Assembly (NCBI GenBank): GCA_963780715.1
Contig: CAWADK010000024.1
Span: 62,001-126,000 of the forward strand
DNA length: 64,000 bases
Direction: 5' to 3'
Source of the DNA: JALORV01 sp963780715
GTDB lineage: Bacteria > Pseudomonadota > Gammaproteobacteria > Burkholderiales > Burkholderiaceae_F
The notes under the pieces are model-generated. The model searched no databases, was not told the origin of the DNA, and worked only from the letters and a program-made list of their open reading frames with translations. The position numbers and the translations under genes are program-made. Below are positions 1 through 9,180 of the stretch, piece by piece. How positions within the stretch are numbered: position 1 is the stretch's first letter; each line of letters begins with the position of its first letter.

Positions 1-1450
1 CACCCGCCTCACCCGCCTCGGCGGCGCGAAAGGTCGGCGCGAAAGCCTGGAATCCCGTGGCATCCCGACCGAGCCAGCCGCGCACCGCGGCGGCGGCCCA
101 CTTTGCGTCCTGCTTCGTGTGGCACTGGTTGCAGGCGTTCGGCACGCCGAGCGCGATGGACTGGTCAGGGCGTGGAACCCGCATGCTGTGATCGCGCCGG
201 CCGTCGACCACCATGTAGGTCGTGCGCGGCATATGGCATTCCGCGCACTGCGCGCCGGCAGTCCCCGCGGTGTGACGGTGATGCGCCGGCGTGTCGTACT
301 TGCCCGGCGCGTGGCACTGGCCGCAGACCGCATTGCCTTCGACGCGCAGCTTCTGAGTGTGCGGGTCGTGGCAGTCACTGCAGGTCACACCTTGGCGATG
401 CATGCGGCTCTGCAGCCACGAACCCCAGATGAAAACCTCGTCGCGTTGCTGGCCGTCGGACCAGTACAGTGGCGCCACCAGCAGCGACGGCAGGTAGTGG
501 TCGAGGAATGGCGCGCCGGCGTGGTAGCCCTCGGCGATCTGCGCCCGCCGCGCATGGCACTGTGCGCAGACCTCAATCTCCCGTTCGCTGGTGCGCTCCC
601 GGCTGCGCTTTGCGTTGCCGGTCGCCGCGTCGATGCTCCACGTGACGCCGCGGCGCTCGTCGAGTTGCGCCGTCAGGCCCTTGCGTGGATCGGGTGACTT
701 CTCTTTCGCCCAGACAATGTGCGTGGAGCCAGGCCCGTGACATGCCTCGCAGCCAACGGCAACCTCCTTGTAGCGCGTGTCGAACGTGTTCTGCACGGCG
801 TCGTAGCCCTTCGTCACCTGGCTCGAGTGGCAGTCGGCGCACATGAAGTTCCAGTTCTGCGAGCGCTGCGTCCAGTGCAGCTCGTCGCGGAAGTCGAGCT
901 TCTCGGCCGGGTACTGGCGGAACCAGCGCTGCCCGCCCTGCTCCTTCGGGCGCGTGTCCCATGTCACCGCCAGCGCCTGCAGCCGCCCGCCGGGCAATTC
1001 GACGAGGTACTGCTGCAGCGGCTCGAGTCCGAAGGTGTACTTCACTTCGAAGTCCGCGAGCTTGCCGTCGGGTCCGTCGGTGCGCACGAAGAACTTGCCG
1101 TCGCGCCGGAAGAAGCTCGACGTCACGCGTTCAAACGTGAACTTCGTATCATTGAAGTCGCCGCGCACGGTGTCGGCCGTCGCGTGCTGCATCGCGCGCG
1201 CATGTTGGGACGACGCCCAAGGCTCGTACTCCTTCGCGTGGCAGGACTTGCACTCGCCGCTGCCAACGAAAGAGGCAGCCGTGGGTGGTGGCGCTGGGAA
1301 CACGGGCGGCGTAGAGGGTGTGCGCTTTACGAACAAGGCGGCCGCACCGACCGCAACAAGGACCACGGCGGCGGCCAGGGCCCAAACGGGCGTCGAGGAT
1401 CTTGCCGCTCGGTCGGGCTGTGTGGCTGTGGCGGGACGTGTGCGTTTCAT
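1..1450 (-). CDS. Octaheme c-type cytochrome, membrane-anchored (3' end cut by window)
   Basis: Translating the minus strand from the ATG at 1450 gives an uninterrupted frame that runs off the window. It starts with a basic segment, then a hydrophobic stretch at about residues 22-40 that serves as signal or membrane anchor. Eight CXXCH haem-binding motifs follow: CKSCH, CADCH, CEACH, CAQCH, CSDCH, CGQCH, CAECH and CNQCH. Family knowledge: multihaem cytochromes of this kind act in the periplasm as electron carriers or oxidoreductases, often with C-terminal helical repeats that would lie outside the window. The substrate cannot be read from the sequence. It follows the HAD gene on the same strand after 60 bp containing a hairpin. 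I am confident of the cytochrome class, not of the reaction. Confidence 0.85.
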   Translation of the reverse strand, partial: MKRTRPATATQPDRAARSSTPVWALAAAVVLVAVGAAALFVKRTPSTPPVFPAPPPTAASFVGSGECKSCHAKEYEPWASSQHARAMQHATADTVRGDFNDTKFTFERVTSSFFRRDGKFFVRTDGPDGKLADFEVKYTFGLEPLQQYLVELPGGRLQALAVTWDTRPKEQGGQRWFRQYPAEKLDFRDELHWTQRSQNWNFMCADCHSSQVTKGYDAVQNTFDTRYKEVAVGCEACHGPGSTHIVWAKEKSPDPRKGLTAQLDERRGVTWSIDAATGNAKRSRERTSEREIEVCAQCHARRAQIAEGYHAGAPFLDHYLPSLLVAPLYWSDGQQRDEVFIWGSWLQSRMHRQGVTCSDCHDPHTQKLRVEGNAVCGQCHAPGKYDTPAHHRHTAGTAGAQCAECHMPRTTYMVVDGRRDHSMRVPRPDQSIALGVPNACNQCHTKQDAKWAAAAVRGWLGRDATGFQAFAPTFRAAEAGEAG

Positions 1451-1467
1451 CGTGACCCGCAAGTTAC

Positions 1468-1494
1468 CGCAGGCGCCGGACCGGCGCGCCTGCG
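1468..1494. other. Hairpin between HAD and cytochrome genes
   Basis: Perfect 9-bp inverted repeat CGCAGGCGC / GCGCCTGCG with a 9-nt loop in the 60-bp gap between the HAD stop and the cytochrome start. No T tract follows, so it is not a classic terminator. It may attenuate or stabilise the transcript. Confidence 0.4.
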
Positions 1495-1510
1495 CCGACG
1501 GGAGACCGGC

Positions 1511-2512
1511 TCAGCGCGGAGCAGGAAAGACCGTCTTCCAGTCATCCTTCATGCTGACGACCGTCCAACCCTGACTTCTGGCTTCGGCCATCAGCGATTC
1601 GCTGAAGGTGCCGATGCTCGACTTCGGTCCGTAGGCCCACTCGCGCGCAGCGTCGTCGTGATGGACCAGCATCATCAGCCGGGCGCCACCACCGCCCTGC
1701 GTCCATTCGAGCATCTGCCGGTCGCCGTCCGAGTTTCCGAAAGCAGCAATCGGCCTCTTGCCGATGTGCGAGTTGATACCCATCGGCTTGCCGGCTTTGT
1801 CGTCAATGAAGTTGAGCGCCGGCAGGCGAAGCAGAATCGGCTTGCCGCCGCGCATCTCGTACTTTGTCTTGATGCTGCTGCCGACGACCTGTTCGGGCGG
1901 AATGCCGTAGACGGCCTCGGTCCATGGGCGCATGAACTCGATGCCGCCCCCGGAGACGATGAAGGTCTTGAAGCCGTTCGCCCGCAGGTAAGCGAGCAGC
2001 TCGAGCATCGGCTGATACACCATTTCGGTGAGGAGTCGCCCGGTCTTGGGATGCTTCGCGGTGGCGATCCAGTCCTTCACGATCTGCTCGAACTCCTCGG
2101 TGGTCATCCCGGCGTGCGTCGCCATCACGATTTCGGCGATGGCCTTCTCGCCGCCGGCCAGCGCCTTGCTCACGTCCCCCTTGAGCAATGAAGCGAACGG
2201 CTCTTTGGTCTTCCACTCCGGATGCTGCGGCGCCAGCGCCTTCACGCGGTCGAGGGCAAAGAGCAGCTGAAAGTACATGGGCTGCTCGGCCCACAGCGTG
2301 CCGTCGTTGTCGAAGGTGGCGATGCGCTCCGCAGGCGCGACGAAGCTCGGCGCTCCTTCCTGGGTGACTTTGCCGACGAACTCGACGATCGCCTTCTTCG
2401 TGGCCCCTTCATTCCACGACGGCAACGGGTCCGCCGCATGGGATACCGTCGTGACGAATGCGAGTACGACGGCCGCCAGGCCGAAGCGCGAAATCCTGGT
2501 GTGGATTTTCAT
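1511..2512 (-). CDS. Exported HAD-family phosphatase
   Basis: A 333-residue protein, counting from the ATG at 2512, which starts a clear signal peptide (basic start, hydrophobic core, then SHAAD). All four HAD motifs are visible: DNDGT (motif I, nucleophile Asp), IVSGGG (motif II Ser), a Lys in DDKAGKP (motif III region), and FGNSDGDRQM (motif IV). These proteins are phosphomonoesterases; the periplasmic substrate is unknown. A longer open frame extends upstream to 2635, but that would overlap the sulfatase and hide the signal peptide. It lies 62 bp downstream of the arylsulfatase, so the two are probably co-transcribed, a pairing that fits scavenging of sulfate and phosphate esters. Confidence 0.8.
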   Translation of the reverse strand: MKIHTRISRFGLAAVVLAFVTTVSHAADPLPSWNEGATKKAIVEFVGKVTQEGAPSFVAPAERIATFDNDGTLWAEQPMYFQLLFALDRVKALAPQHPEWKTKEPFASLLKGDVSKALAGGEKAIAEIVMATHAGMTTEEFEQIVKDWIATAKHPKTGRLLTEMVYQPMLELLAYLRANGFKTFIVSGGGIEFMRPWTEAVYGIPPEQVVGSSIKTKYEMRGGKPILLRLPALNFIDDKAGKPMGINSHIGKRPIAAFGNSDGDRQMLEWTQGGGGARLMMLVHHDDAAREWAYGPKSSIGTFSESLMAEARSQGWTVVSMKDDWKTVFPAPR

Positions 2513-2574
2513 GAGCGCGCTGTCCCGCCGGTCTGAAGAAGATTCCCGGTCCGGTTGAAGAAGAGACATCGCCG

Positions 2575-4242
2575 TCAGTTGCCGGTCGGTAGCGGGATGC
2601 TGATGCCGTCCTTCTGGAGTTGCTCCCGAATCCACTGGAAGCGCTGATAGTTCGTCAGCGTGACCGGCCCCGAATAGCTCTCACTCTGGAGCTTGCGCGG
2701 CGGGTACTGCGCGTAGGTCTTCATCAGCCTCGTGATCGCGTCACTGATCGTGACCATCGTCCACGTGCGCTCGGTGTAATTGTTCATGAAGATGTCGTAG
2801 CGCTCCTGCGGATCGGCCCACAGGTCGAAGACCTGAGGCACCGTCGCAACGTATTTCTCCGCGCCTTTCCAGCCGAGGTTGGAGTCGACCGCGAGACCGC
2901 CGGTTGCCTGGCCGTTGTCACCGCGCAGGTTGAAGACCGCCTTGTAGTTGCCAACGCGTGCCGCGCCCGGAGTCAGCTCGTTCTCGGTGAAATAGAACCA
3001 CTCCTTGCGGGGCGACTTGCCGGTCCCGAACAGCACCGGCGACAGGTCGTGGCTGTCAAAGTAAATGGGCTTGTTCTCCCGGTCGTTCTTCGGCAGTTGT
3101 ACGCCGCCCACAGCGGCAAAGGTCGCCATCAGGTCGAGCCCGCCGACGATCTCGTGATTCCTCGCGCCGGCCTTGATCTTGCCGGGCCATACGGCAATCG
3201 CGGGGACGCGGTTGCCGCCTTCGCGCACCGTACCCTTGGTGCCACGGAACGGCGTATAGCCGGCATCCGGATAGACGTCCTGCCAGGCGCCGTTGTCGGT
3301 CGTGTAGACAACCAGCGTGTTCTTGTCGAGGCCGAGCGCACGCAGCTTGTCCATGATGCGACCGATGCGCGTGTCGAGCTCCACCACCGAGTCGGCGTAC
3401 TTGCTCTTGGACAGCGACTTCAACTGGAACTCCGGCGCCGGCAGGTTCGGCTGGTGCACCTTCATGAAATTGACGTTGATGAAGAACGGCTTGCTGGGGC
3501 TCTTCGCCGCCGTGTCGAGGAACTCGAGCGCGGCCTTCTCCACGTAGCCGTCAAAGAACGGGATGCCGACGACGCCATCGGGGTAGGTGACGCCATGCAG
3601 CGTGACGGGCTTGCCGGGCTGGTCGACGTACTGGCCGTTGATCTTGAAGTCCTCGGTCGCCTTCTCGCCGGCCTTCCCCGACAGCGCCCCGATCGTCACC
3701 TTGTTGAACATGGCACGCAGTTCCGGATCCATGTCCGGGAACCAGGTCGGATCGCCGTAGGTGTAGGCATTCAGGTGATACAGCCCGACGTACTTCATCA
3801 CGTCGTAGCCCTGCGCATTCGGCATCGCGTAGTCGGCCTCGCCAAGATGCCACTTGCCGGTGAAGTAGGTCTGATAGCCGCCCTGCTTCAGCACGGAGGC
3901 CAGTGTCCATTCCGCCGCTGGCAGTCCACCGCCCTGTCCCTGAAACGCCACCGTCGTCATGCCGCTGCGGTTAGGGATGCGTCCGGTCTGCATCGCCGCC
4001 CGGCCTGGCGTACAGCTCGGCTGCGCGTAAAAGGAAAAGAACGTCATGCCTTCCGCGGCCATGCGGTCGATGCTGGGCGTCGGCATGCCGCGTCCTTCGC
4101 CGCCGCCGTAGGGCCCGAGATCACCGTAGCCGGTGTCGTCCGACACGATGAACAGTATGTTGGGCTTGGCCTGCTGCGCGCCCGCCGAAAGACCGGCAAG
4201 GCATGCCAGGATCGCGAGGGAGAGGCGAAATATCGTTTGCAT
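2575..4242 (-). CDS. Arylsulfatase, cysteine type, exported
   Basis: A 555-residue sulfatase with an N-terminal signal peptide ending near AGAQQ. The metal-binding Asp pair is at residues 35-36 (VSDDTGYGD). The sulfatase signature CTPGRAAMQTG has the cysteine at about 77, which a formylglycine-generating enzyme must oxidise to formylglycine. A later TTDNG supplies further metal ligands. It hydrolyses sulfate esters in the periplasm; the natural substrate is unknown. Length is normal for the family. No maturase gene is seen in the window. It sits between a second, frame-broken sulfatase and the HAD phosphatase on the same strand. Confidence 0.92.
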   Translation of the reverse strand: MQTIFRLSLAILACLAGLSAGAQQAKPNILFIVSDDTGYGDLGPYGGGEGRGMPTPSIDRMAAEGMTFFSFYAQPSCTPGRAAMQTGRIPNRSGMTTVAFQGQGGGLPAAEWTLASVLKQGGYQTYFTGKWHLGEADYAMPNAQGYDVMKYVGLYHLNAYTYGDPTWFPDMDPELRAMFNKVTIGALSGKAGEKATEDFKINGQYVDQPGKPVTLHGVTYPDGVVGIPFFDGYVEKAALEFLDTAAKSPSKPFFINVNFMKVHQPNLPAPEFQLKSLSKSKYADSVVELDTRIGRIMDKLRALGLDKNTLVVYTTDNGAWQDVYPDAGYTPFRGTKGTVREGGNRVPAIAVWPGKIKAGARNHEIVGGLDLMATFAAVGGVQLPKNDRENKPIYFDSHDLSPVLFGTGKSPRKEWFYFTENELTPGAARVGNYKAVFNLRGDNGQATGGLAVDSNLGWKGAEKYVATVPQVFDLWADPQERYDIFMNNYTERTWTMVTISDAITRLMKTYAQYPPRKLQSESYSGPVTLTNYQRFQWIREQLQKDGISIPLPTGN

Positions 4243-4599
4243 TCTCTTCAGTCCTTCATCAGTTCAGAGCATTCAGTTCAGCAATCTAGGAAGACTGTCC
4301 GCCCGGTCCCACGGACCAGGGTCGATGCGGTCGACGCGCATCCACTTTAGCTCATAGATACAGGAACCTGCGACGGTCTCGACGATTTCAGGCGTGCCGC
4401 CCGCGCAGGCTGCACTCACAACGTGGAATTCGATTGAAGCAGGGGTCCGACCGCCACGCGTGGCAAATTCAGATTTACGCATGGCGGCCACACGTCCTCC
4501 GAGAACTCGGCGAAACCGTCGCTGTGGCACATAGCGTCGGCATCGAAAGCGCAACCGACCACATCGTCCGATGTGGTCGTCCGTTGCCTCGCCCGGCTA
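4243..4599. other. Intergenic region between two sulfatase genes
   Basis: About 355 bp with no gene I can support. A 93-codon minus-strand frame here (4273-4554) has no family resemblance or ribosome binding site. The promoter of the first sulfatase presumably lies here. Confidence 0.4.
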
Positions 4600-6154
4600 C
4601 TACTGCTTGCTGCTGTTCATCACCGTTTCCATCACGCGCTCAAGATTGAAGCTGCCCGGCTTCTGGCGCGGCGGGAAATCCTTGAAGCTCTGCAGCCACT
4701 GGCCCGACGAAGGCGCCGGCAGGCGCGAAGGCACATGCGCTCGACGTACCAGCGCTGGTAGCCCATCGCGTCCTCGGCCGCGGCGCGCTCGAACGGGTCC
4801 ATCCGCAGATTGGTCAGCAGCGGTGCGCGCAGCGGCGTGAACGGCATCCTGCCAGACCTTCAGGCCCTCGGCCTGCTGCTCCAGGAACGTGATCTTCCAG
4901 GTTGTCGTAGCGCAGCGCGGCGACACTGCCGTCGTCGGTCCAGTAGATGAAGTCCCTGCGCGGCCACTCCTTGGCCTCGCCGCGCAGCGCCGGACCGAGG
5001 TCGTAGCCGTCCAGGTGCACCTTGTAGCTGTGTCCGCCGATCGTCGCGCCCTTCTTCAGGTCTTCCTTGACGTTCTTGCCGCCGGCTGCGTTCACCAGAC
5101 GTCGGCAGCATGTCTTCGTGCGCGCCGATGTCGTTGATCACCGTGCCGGGCTTGATGACGCCGGGCCACTTGATCATGGTCGGTACGCGGTAGCCACCTT
5201 CCCATTGCGTGTTCTTCTCGCCGCGGAACATCGTCGTGCCGCCATCGGGCCAGGTGAAGGTTTCGGCGCCGTTGTCGGTCGAGTACATGACGATCGTGTT
5301 CTCCTCGAGGCCGAGTTCCTTCAGCTTGGCGAGCAGCAGGCCGATCGTGGCCGTCGTGCTCGACCATGCCGTCGGCGTAGATGCCGAGGCCGGTCTTGCC
5401 TTCCGACTGCCGTCTTCAGGTGCGTGAAGATGTGCATCCGGGTGGAGTTCCACCAGATGAAGAACGGCTTGTCGGCCTTCTTGGCGCGCTCCATGAAGTC
5501 GATCGCCTTGGCGTTGACTTCCTCGTCGATCGTCTCCATGCGCTTGCGCGTCAGCGGGCCGGTGTCGGTGATCTTGCCGCCGGCAAAGCTGTGGATCACG
5601 CCGCGCGGGCCGAACTTCTTCTTGAACTCCGCGCTCTTCGGGTAGTCGGGGTTCTCCGGCTCCTCCTCGGCGTTCAGGTGATAGAGGTTGCCGAAGAACT
5701 CGTCGAAGCCATGCGCGGTCGGCAGCATGTCGTCGCGGTCGCCGAGGTGGTTCTTGCCGAACTGGCCGGTGACGTAGCCCTGCGCCTTCAGCAGCGTGGC
5801 GATGGTCGGGTCTTCCTTCTTCATGCCTTCCGGCGCGCCCGGCAGGCCGACCTTGGTGAGCCCGGTGCGGATCGGCGACTGCCCGGTGATGAAGGCGGCG
5901 CGGCCGGCGGTGCAGCTCTGCTGGCCGTACCAGTCGGTGAAGATCGCGCCCTGCTTCGCGATGCTGTCGATGTTGGGCGTCTTGTAGCCCATCATGCCCA
6001 TGTTGTAGGCGCTGATGTTGAACTGGCCGATGTCGTCACCCCAGATGACGAGGATGTTCGGTTTCTGGCCGGTCGCCTGCGCCCAGCCCGGCGAGGCCGC
6101 CAGCACTCCGAGCAGGAGCGCTGCCAGCGCGGCGAAGTGTCGAATGAGAGTCAT
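4600..6154 (-). pseudogene. Second arylsulfatase, interrupted by about seven frame changes
   Basis: The ATG at 6154 opens a signal peptide (cleaved near GWAQA), then the Asp pair in WGDDIG (about 40-41) and the signature CTAGRAAFITG (Cys about 81). After THLK near 5410 the frame changes, and again near 5350, 5100, 4910, 4850, 4730 and 4690. Piecing the three frames together restores a full-length sulfatase, including STDNGAE, VHLDGYDLGP, NLRMDPFERA and SFKDFPPRQKPGSFNLE, ending at a TAG at 4600. Every piece is well conserved and no piece has an internal stop. This argues for sequence errors rather than decay, and the real gene is probably an intact protein of about 515 residues. It is a different subfamily from the neighbouring sulfatase. 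Confidence 0.75.
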
Positions 6155-6476
6155 GGCGTTCCTTCGTGCAAGTGATTCGCGGAGGGTTCGCACCGGCGCG
6201 CAGCGCGTCGACGGCGAGGCGACATAGTCGGCATGGCGCGTCGGGCCCGCATCGTCAGAGGTGCGGATCGGATTGCCCTTTGGGGCAAAGGACGTTCGGA
6301 AGGCAGGTGAAGGCCGGCGATGCGCCGCGATGATCGCGGCGCAGCACCAGACTTGCAGCGGAACAGGATGACCCTGCCACGGCAGCCGCGGCCTGTTCTC
6401 GCACGGCACGGAGAGGCGACCGGCGCAGCGGGGCCGCCGCTGCACCACGCGGTCAGCGCCCGGCGATGTCGGCGCG

Positions 6477-7166
6477 TCAGATGAATCGAAGACGACGCGC
6501 GAGACGAATCCTGCGACGATTGCGCCGACGATCGGCGCCACCCAGAAGAGCCACAGCTGGCTGCAGCGCCCAGTCGCCGACGAACAGCGCCGGCCCGGTG
6601 CTGCGCGCCGGATTGACGGAGGTGTTGGTCACCGGAATGCTGATCAGGTGGATCAGGGTCAGCGCGAGGCCGATCGCGAGGCCTGCGAAGCCGAGCGGTG
6701 CACGCTTGTGGGTGGCACCGAGGATGACGATCAGGAACATGAAGGTCATCACGACCTCCGTGATCGCGGCCGCGCCGAAGCTGTACTTGCCCGGCGAGTG
6801 CTCGCCGAAACCATTCGAGGCGAAGCCGCCGGCCAGCGAAAAGCCGGCCTTGCCGCTGGCGATCAGGTAGAGCACGCCGGCGGCGACGACGGCGCCGATG
6901 ACCTGCGCGACGATGTACGGCAGCAGTTGCGCTGCCGGGAAGCGGCCGCCCGCCCACAGGCCGAGCGATACGGCCGGATTGAAGTGGCCGCCCGAGATCG
7001 GTCCGAGCGCGTAGGCGCCGGTGAGCACTGTCAGGCCGAAGGCCAGCGAGACGCCGACGAAGCCGATGCCCAGTTCGGGAAAGGCGGCGGCGAGTACCGC
7101 GCTGCCGCAGCCACCAAGGACGAGCCAGAAAGTGCCGAGGAATTCGGCGGCGAGTTTGGGAGTCAT
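6477..7166 (-). CDS. aqpZ: Aquaporin Z-type water channel (C-terminus frame-shifted)
   Basis: A 229-residue frame with both NPA boxes, GGHFNPAVS (about 60-68) and TSVNPARS (about 182-189), and the six expected membrane segments. It is an inner-membrane water channel. After WALQ (residue about 202) the annotated frame turns into Arg-rich nonsense, while the adjacent frame reads QLWLFWVAPIVGAIVAG, the normal sixth helix. So a single-base indel lies near 6570 and the true stop is uncertain. The corrected frame has no early stop and stays open up to the sulfatase start. A signal of sequence error is more likely than a fusion. Confidence 0.88.
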   Translation of the reverse strand: MTPKLAAEFLGTFWLVLGGCGSAVLAAAFPELGIGFVGVSLAFGLTVLTGAYALGPISGGHFNPAVSLGLWAGGRFPAAQLLPYIVAQVIGAVVAAGVLYLIASGKAGFSLAGGFASNGFGEHSPGKYSFGAAAITEVVMTFMFLIVILGATHKRAPLGFAGLAIGLALTLIHLISIPVTNTSVNPARSTGPALFVGDWALQPAVALLGGADRRRNRRRIRLARRLRFI

Positions 7167-7258
7167 TTTTGTTGCTCTCTTTGTTGAAGATTCGGATTGA
7201 ACCTGTCTGATCAGCCGTGCGAGCGCGATACGGGCGGGTTGAGTGCAGGCGAGGTCAG

Positions 7259-7690
7259 CTAGCTTCCTGCTGGCTCACTATCGCCCGCTCCAATGATGAC
7301 ACTGTCCAGCAGCCGGACCAGCGCGCTGCCCAGGAAGGGCTTGGCGAGAAAGTGCTGGATGCCGCGACGCCTGACCTCGTCGCGCACGCGCGGCTCGTCG
7401 TGGGCGGTGATCAGGACGGTTGGTACGGTGACGCCGTGCTGGCGTATGCGATCCACCAGGTCGAGCCCCGACATCGCCGGCAGGTTCAGGTCCACCACCA
7501 GGCAGTCCGCCCATTCCAGCCGATGGTCCGCGAGCGCCGCTTCGGCGCTCGCGTACGACTGTGACTCGAATCCGGCGGCACGCAGGACGCGTTCGAGCGC
7601 GCCGCGCAGCCCCGCATCGTCTTCGACAAGGATGACGACGTGGCCGTGCCGGTCAACGACGTCGCGCGGACTTGACTCGGACAGATTCAC
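7259..7690 (-). CDS. Stand-alone receiver-domain response regulator
   Basis: A GTG start at 7690 gives 143 residues containing one CheY/FixJ-type receiver: the acidic pair in VEDD, phospho-acceptor Asp in VVDLNLP, Thr in LITAHD and the conserved Lys in LAKPF. There is no output domain, so it must act by phosphotransfer or protein contact. A longer frame upstream to 7762 adds only low-complexity sequence. It lies on the same strand as the rhodanese gene but a terminator separates them. No dedicated kinase is next to it; the kinase at 9795-11717 is a possible partner. Confidence 0.8.
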   Translation of the reverse strand: MNLSESSPRDVVDRHGHVVILVEDDAGLRGALERVLRAAGFESQSYASAEAALADHRLEWADCLVVDLNLPAMSGLDLVDRIRQHGVTVPTVLITAHDEPRVRDEVRRRGIQHFLAKPFLGSALVRLLDSVIIGAGDSEPAGS

Positions 7691-7768
7691 TCGTGCATCG
7701 TGCGCGAGCCCGCAGTCGCGCGCATCGTGCCCGTGGGCAAGGGGTGCTGCCCTTTGGGGCAATCGAAC

Positions 7769-7802
7769 GAAAAAGGCCGGACGCGCGACGCGGTCCGGCC
7801 TT
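7769..7802 (-). terminator. Rho-independent terminator of the rhodanese gene
   Basis: Perfect 10-bp stem AAGGCCGGAC / GTCCGGCCTT (7773-7802) with a 10-nt loop. Read on the minus strand it is followed by a run of T, just downstream of the rhodanese stop at 7834. Confidence 0.8.
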
Positions 7803-7833
7803 CGACAGCAGTGGCTGCCGCGTGTGGGATGGA

Positions 7834-8814
7834 TCAGCGTGGCTTGGCGGCGGCCCGCTCCAGTTCGCCGAAGCGGTTCTCCAGTCCCTTGATCGCTGCG
7901 GGCAGCGATCCGAAGTTGGTCCAGACCTCGTCTTCGGCCGGCGCGCTGAGCCAGCTCGAATAACCGAGCCAGGATGCGTCGTAGACCTTGACGTTCTTGT
8001 AGCCCAGCTCGGCCAGCACCGCGGCGCTCTGCGCCGCACGATTGCCACTCTGGCAGTAGACGATGATTTCCTTCGTGGGGTCGAGCTTCTCGTAGACCTT
8101 CGCCAGTTCCGCGCGTGGCTTGAGCGCCATGCCGGAGGAGTCCTTCACCGCGCCGCTGCGCAACTTGCTACGTGTGTCGGGGTCGACCCAGTTCTGCTCG
8201 AACGGCACATTGATCGCGGCCGGAATGTGTCCGCCGCGAATTGCTCGGATATCTTCCCCCTTGAATTCCTTCACGGTGCGCACGTCGAGCATCTGCACAT
8301 CGCTGCGCTTGAGCGCCGCCACAACATCCTTCGAGTCGATCAGTACGCCGGGCTGCGGCTTAAGCTTCAGCGCGACGGCCTTCGGCCTGGTCGGCGTGCT
8401 GGTCACGGGCAGGCCCGCCGCGCGCCACGCTTCGATGCCGTCATGGAAGACACGCGCATTCGTCGCGCCGTAGTAGCGCAGGGTCAGCTGAGCAAAGTAG
8501 ACGGAGGGCAGGCCGCGGTCGCCGTAGACGATGATCTCGCGCGACGGGTCCAGCCCCGCGCCGCCGAGAATCTTCTCCAGATCCGCGGTCGGCAAATAGT
8601 CCTCGGTCAGCGAGTTGCGCAAGGTCAGTGTCGGGTCGCCGACGTTGACCGCGCCTGCGATATGACCCTTCGCAAACGCTTCTTCGTCGCGGGCATCCCA
8701 CACCAGCGCACCGCGCGCGATCGCCTGCTTCACATAGTCAAGATCGACAATCGTTTGCGCCATCGCTCCGGCAGCCGCCAGCGACAACACCAACCCCAAT
8801 AGCCACCGCTTCAT
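7834..8814 (-). CDS. Periplasmic tandem-rhodanese sulfurtransferase
   Basis: A 326-residue protein with a signal peptide (cleavage after GAMA). It has two rhodanese domains, about 22-140 and 155-280. The second carries the catalytic loop YCQSGNRA (Cys about 254); the first lacks the cysteine (YGDRGLPS), as is usual for tandem rhodaneses. It moves sulfane sulfur from thiosulfate-like donors to cyanide or thiol acceptors. The ATG at 8814 is chosen because it starts the signal peptide. A CsoR/RcnR-like operator lies 55 bp upstream and a strong terminator downstream, so it appears to be a single-gene unit under sulfur or metal control. Confidence 0.88.
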   Translation of the reverse strand: MKRWLLGLVLSLAAAGAMAQTIVDLDYVKQAIARGALVWDARDEEAFAKGHIAGAVNVGDPTLTLRNSLTEDYLPTADLEKILGGAGLDPSREIIVYGDRGLPSVYFAQLTLRYYGATNARVFHDGIEAWRAAGLPVTSTPTRPKAVALKLKPQPGVLIDSKDVVAALKRSDVQMLDVRTVKEFKGEDIRAIRGGHIPAAINVPFEQNWVDPDTRSKLRSGAVKDSSGMALKPRAELAKVYEKLDPTKEIIVYCQSGNRAAQSAAVLAELGYKNVKVYDASWLGYSSWLSAPAEDEVWTNFGSLPAAIKGLENRFGELERAAAKPR

Positions 8815-8869
8815 GAAAACACTCCCTTCAGATGAAAACTGGCCCGAGCGGCCAGCCGTGCCTGCATAG

Positions 8870-8885
8870 ATACACCCCCCAGTAT
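8870..8885 (-). promoter_or_regulatory. Candidate CsoR/RcnR/FrmR-type operator
   Basis: The minus strand reads ATACTGGGGGGTGTAT, a G6 tract flanked by TACT and GTA arms. This is very close to the published TACT-G6-N-AGTA site of the RcnR/FrmR group of CsoR-family repressors. It sits 55 bp upstream of the rhodanese start. Persulfide-sensing CsoR relatives (CstR) control rhodaneses in other bacteria. No CsoR-family gene is in this window, so the regulator would have to be elsewhere. Confidence 0.5.
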
Positions 8886-9180
8886 ATCCGGCCACATTCC
8901 ACGGATGCTGAGATAGCTCAACCGGTGCTGCCGTTTCGGGCTTCGACGAAGTGGTGGGCTACGGCGTCCAGATAGCAGTTGATTGCCTGGGCGCTCGCAA
9001 CGGCGGCGACCCTCGGGCGCACCGAGCACGACCTACTCTTGAATGTCCAGCACGCTCGCGGCCTCCGATTCGCCCTACGAGCCGAAGTTGGCGGCCGCAA
9101 CCCTCGCGGCCAGCACGAGCCCTGTCACCAAAGAGAGTTTCGTCTTCTTCGCGGACGCTCTGCCGACACCATTTGCCCGC
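8886..9180. other. Intergenic region, no gene seen
   Basis: About 295 bp between the FixJ-type regulator stop and the rhodanese operator. Short frames on both strands lack ribosome binding sites and family resemblance. I see nothing I can name. Confidence 0.4.

Noticed and set aside
719..2191. Long plus-strand open frame opposite the cytochrome and HAD genes
   Set aside because: Antisense shadow typical of high-GC DNA; the minus strand has eight haem motifs and a HAD enzyme.
4273..4554. 93-codon minus-strand frame between sulfatases
   Set aside because: No ribosome binding site, no recognisable family, odd composition.
5321..6541. Single open frame joining the aquaporin C-terminus to the second sulfatase
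   Set aside because: Not a fusion: the sulfatase has its own signal peptide at 6154, and the aquaporin enters this frame only because of an indel near 6570.
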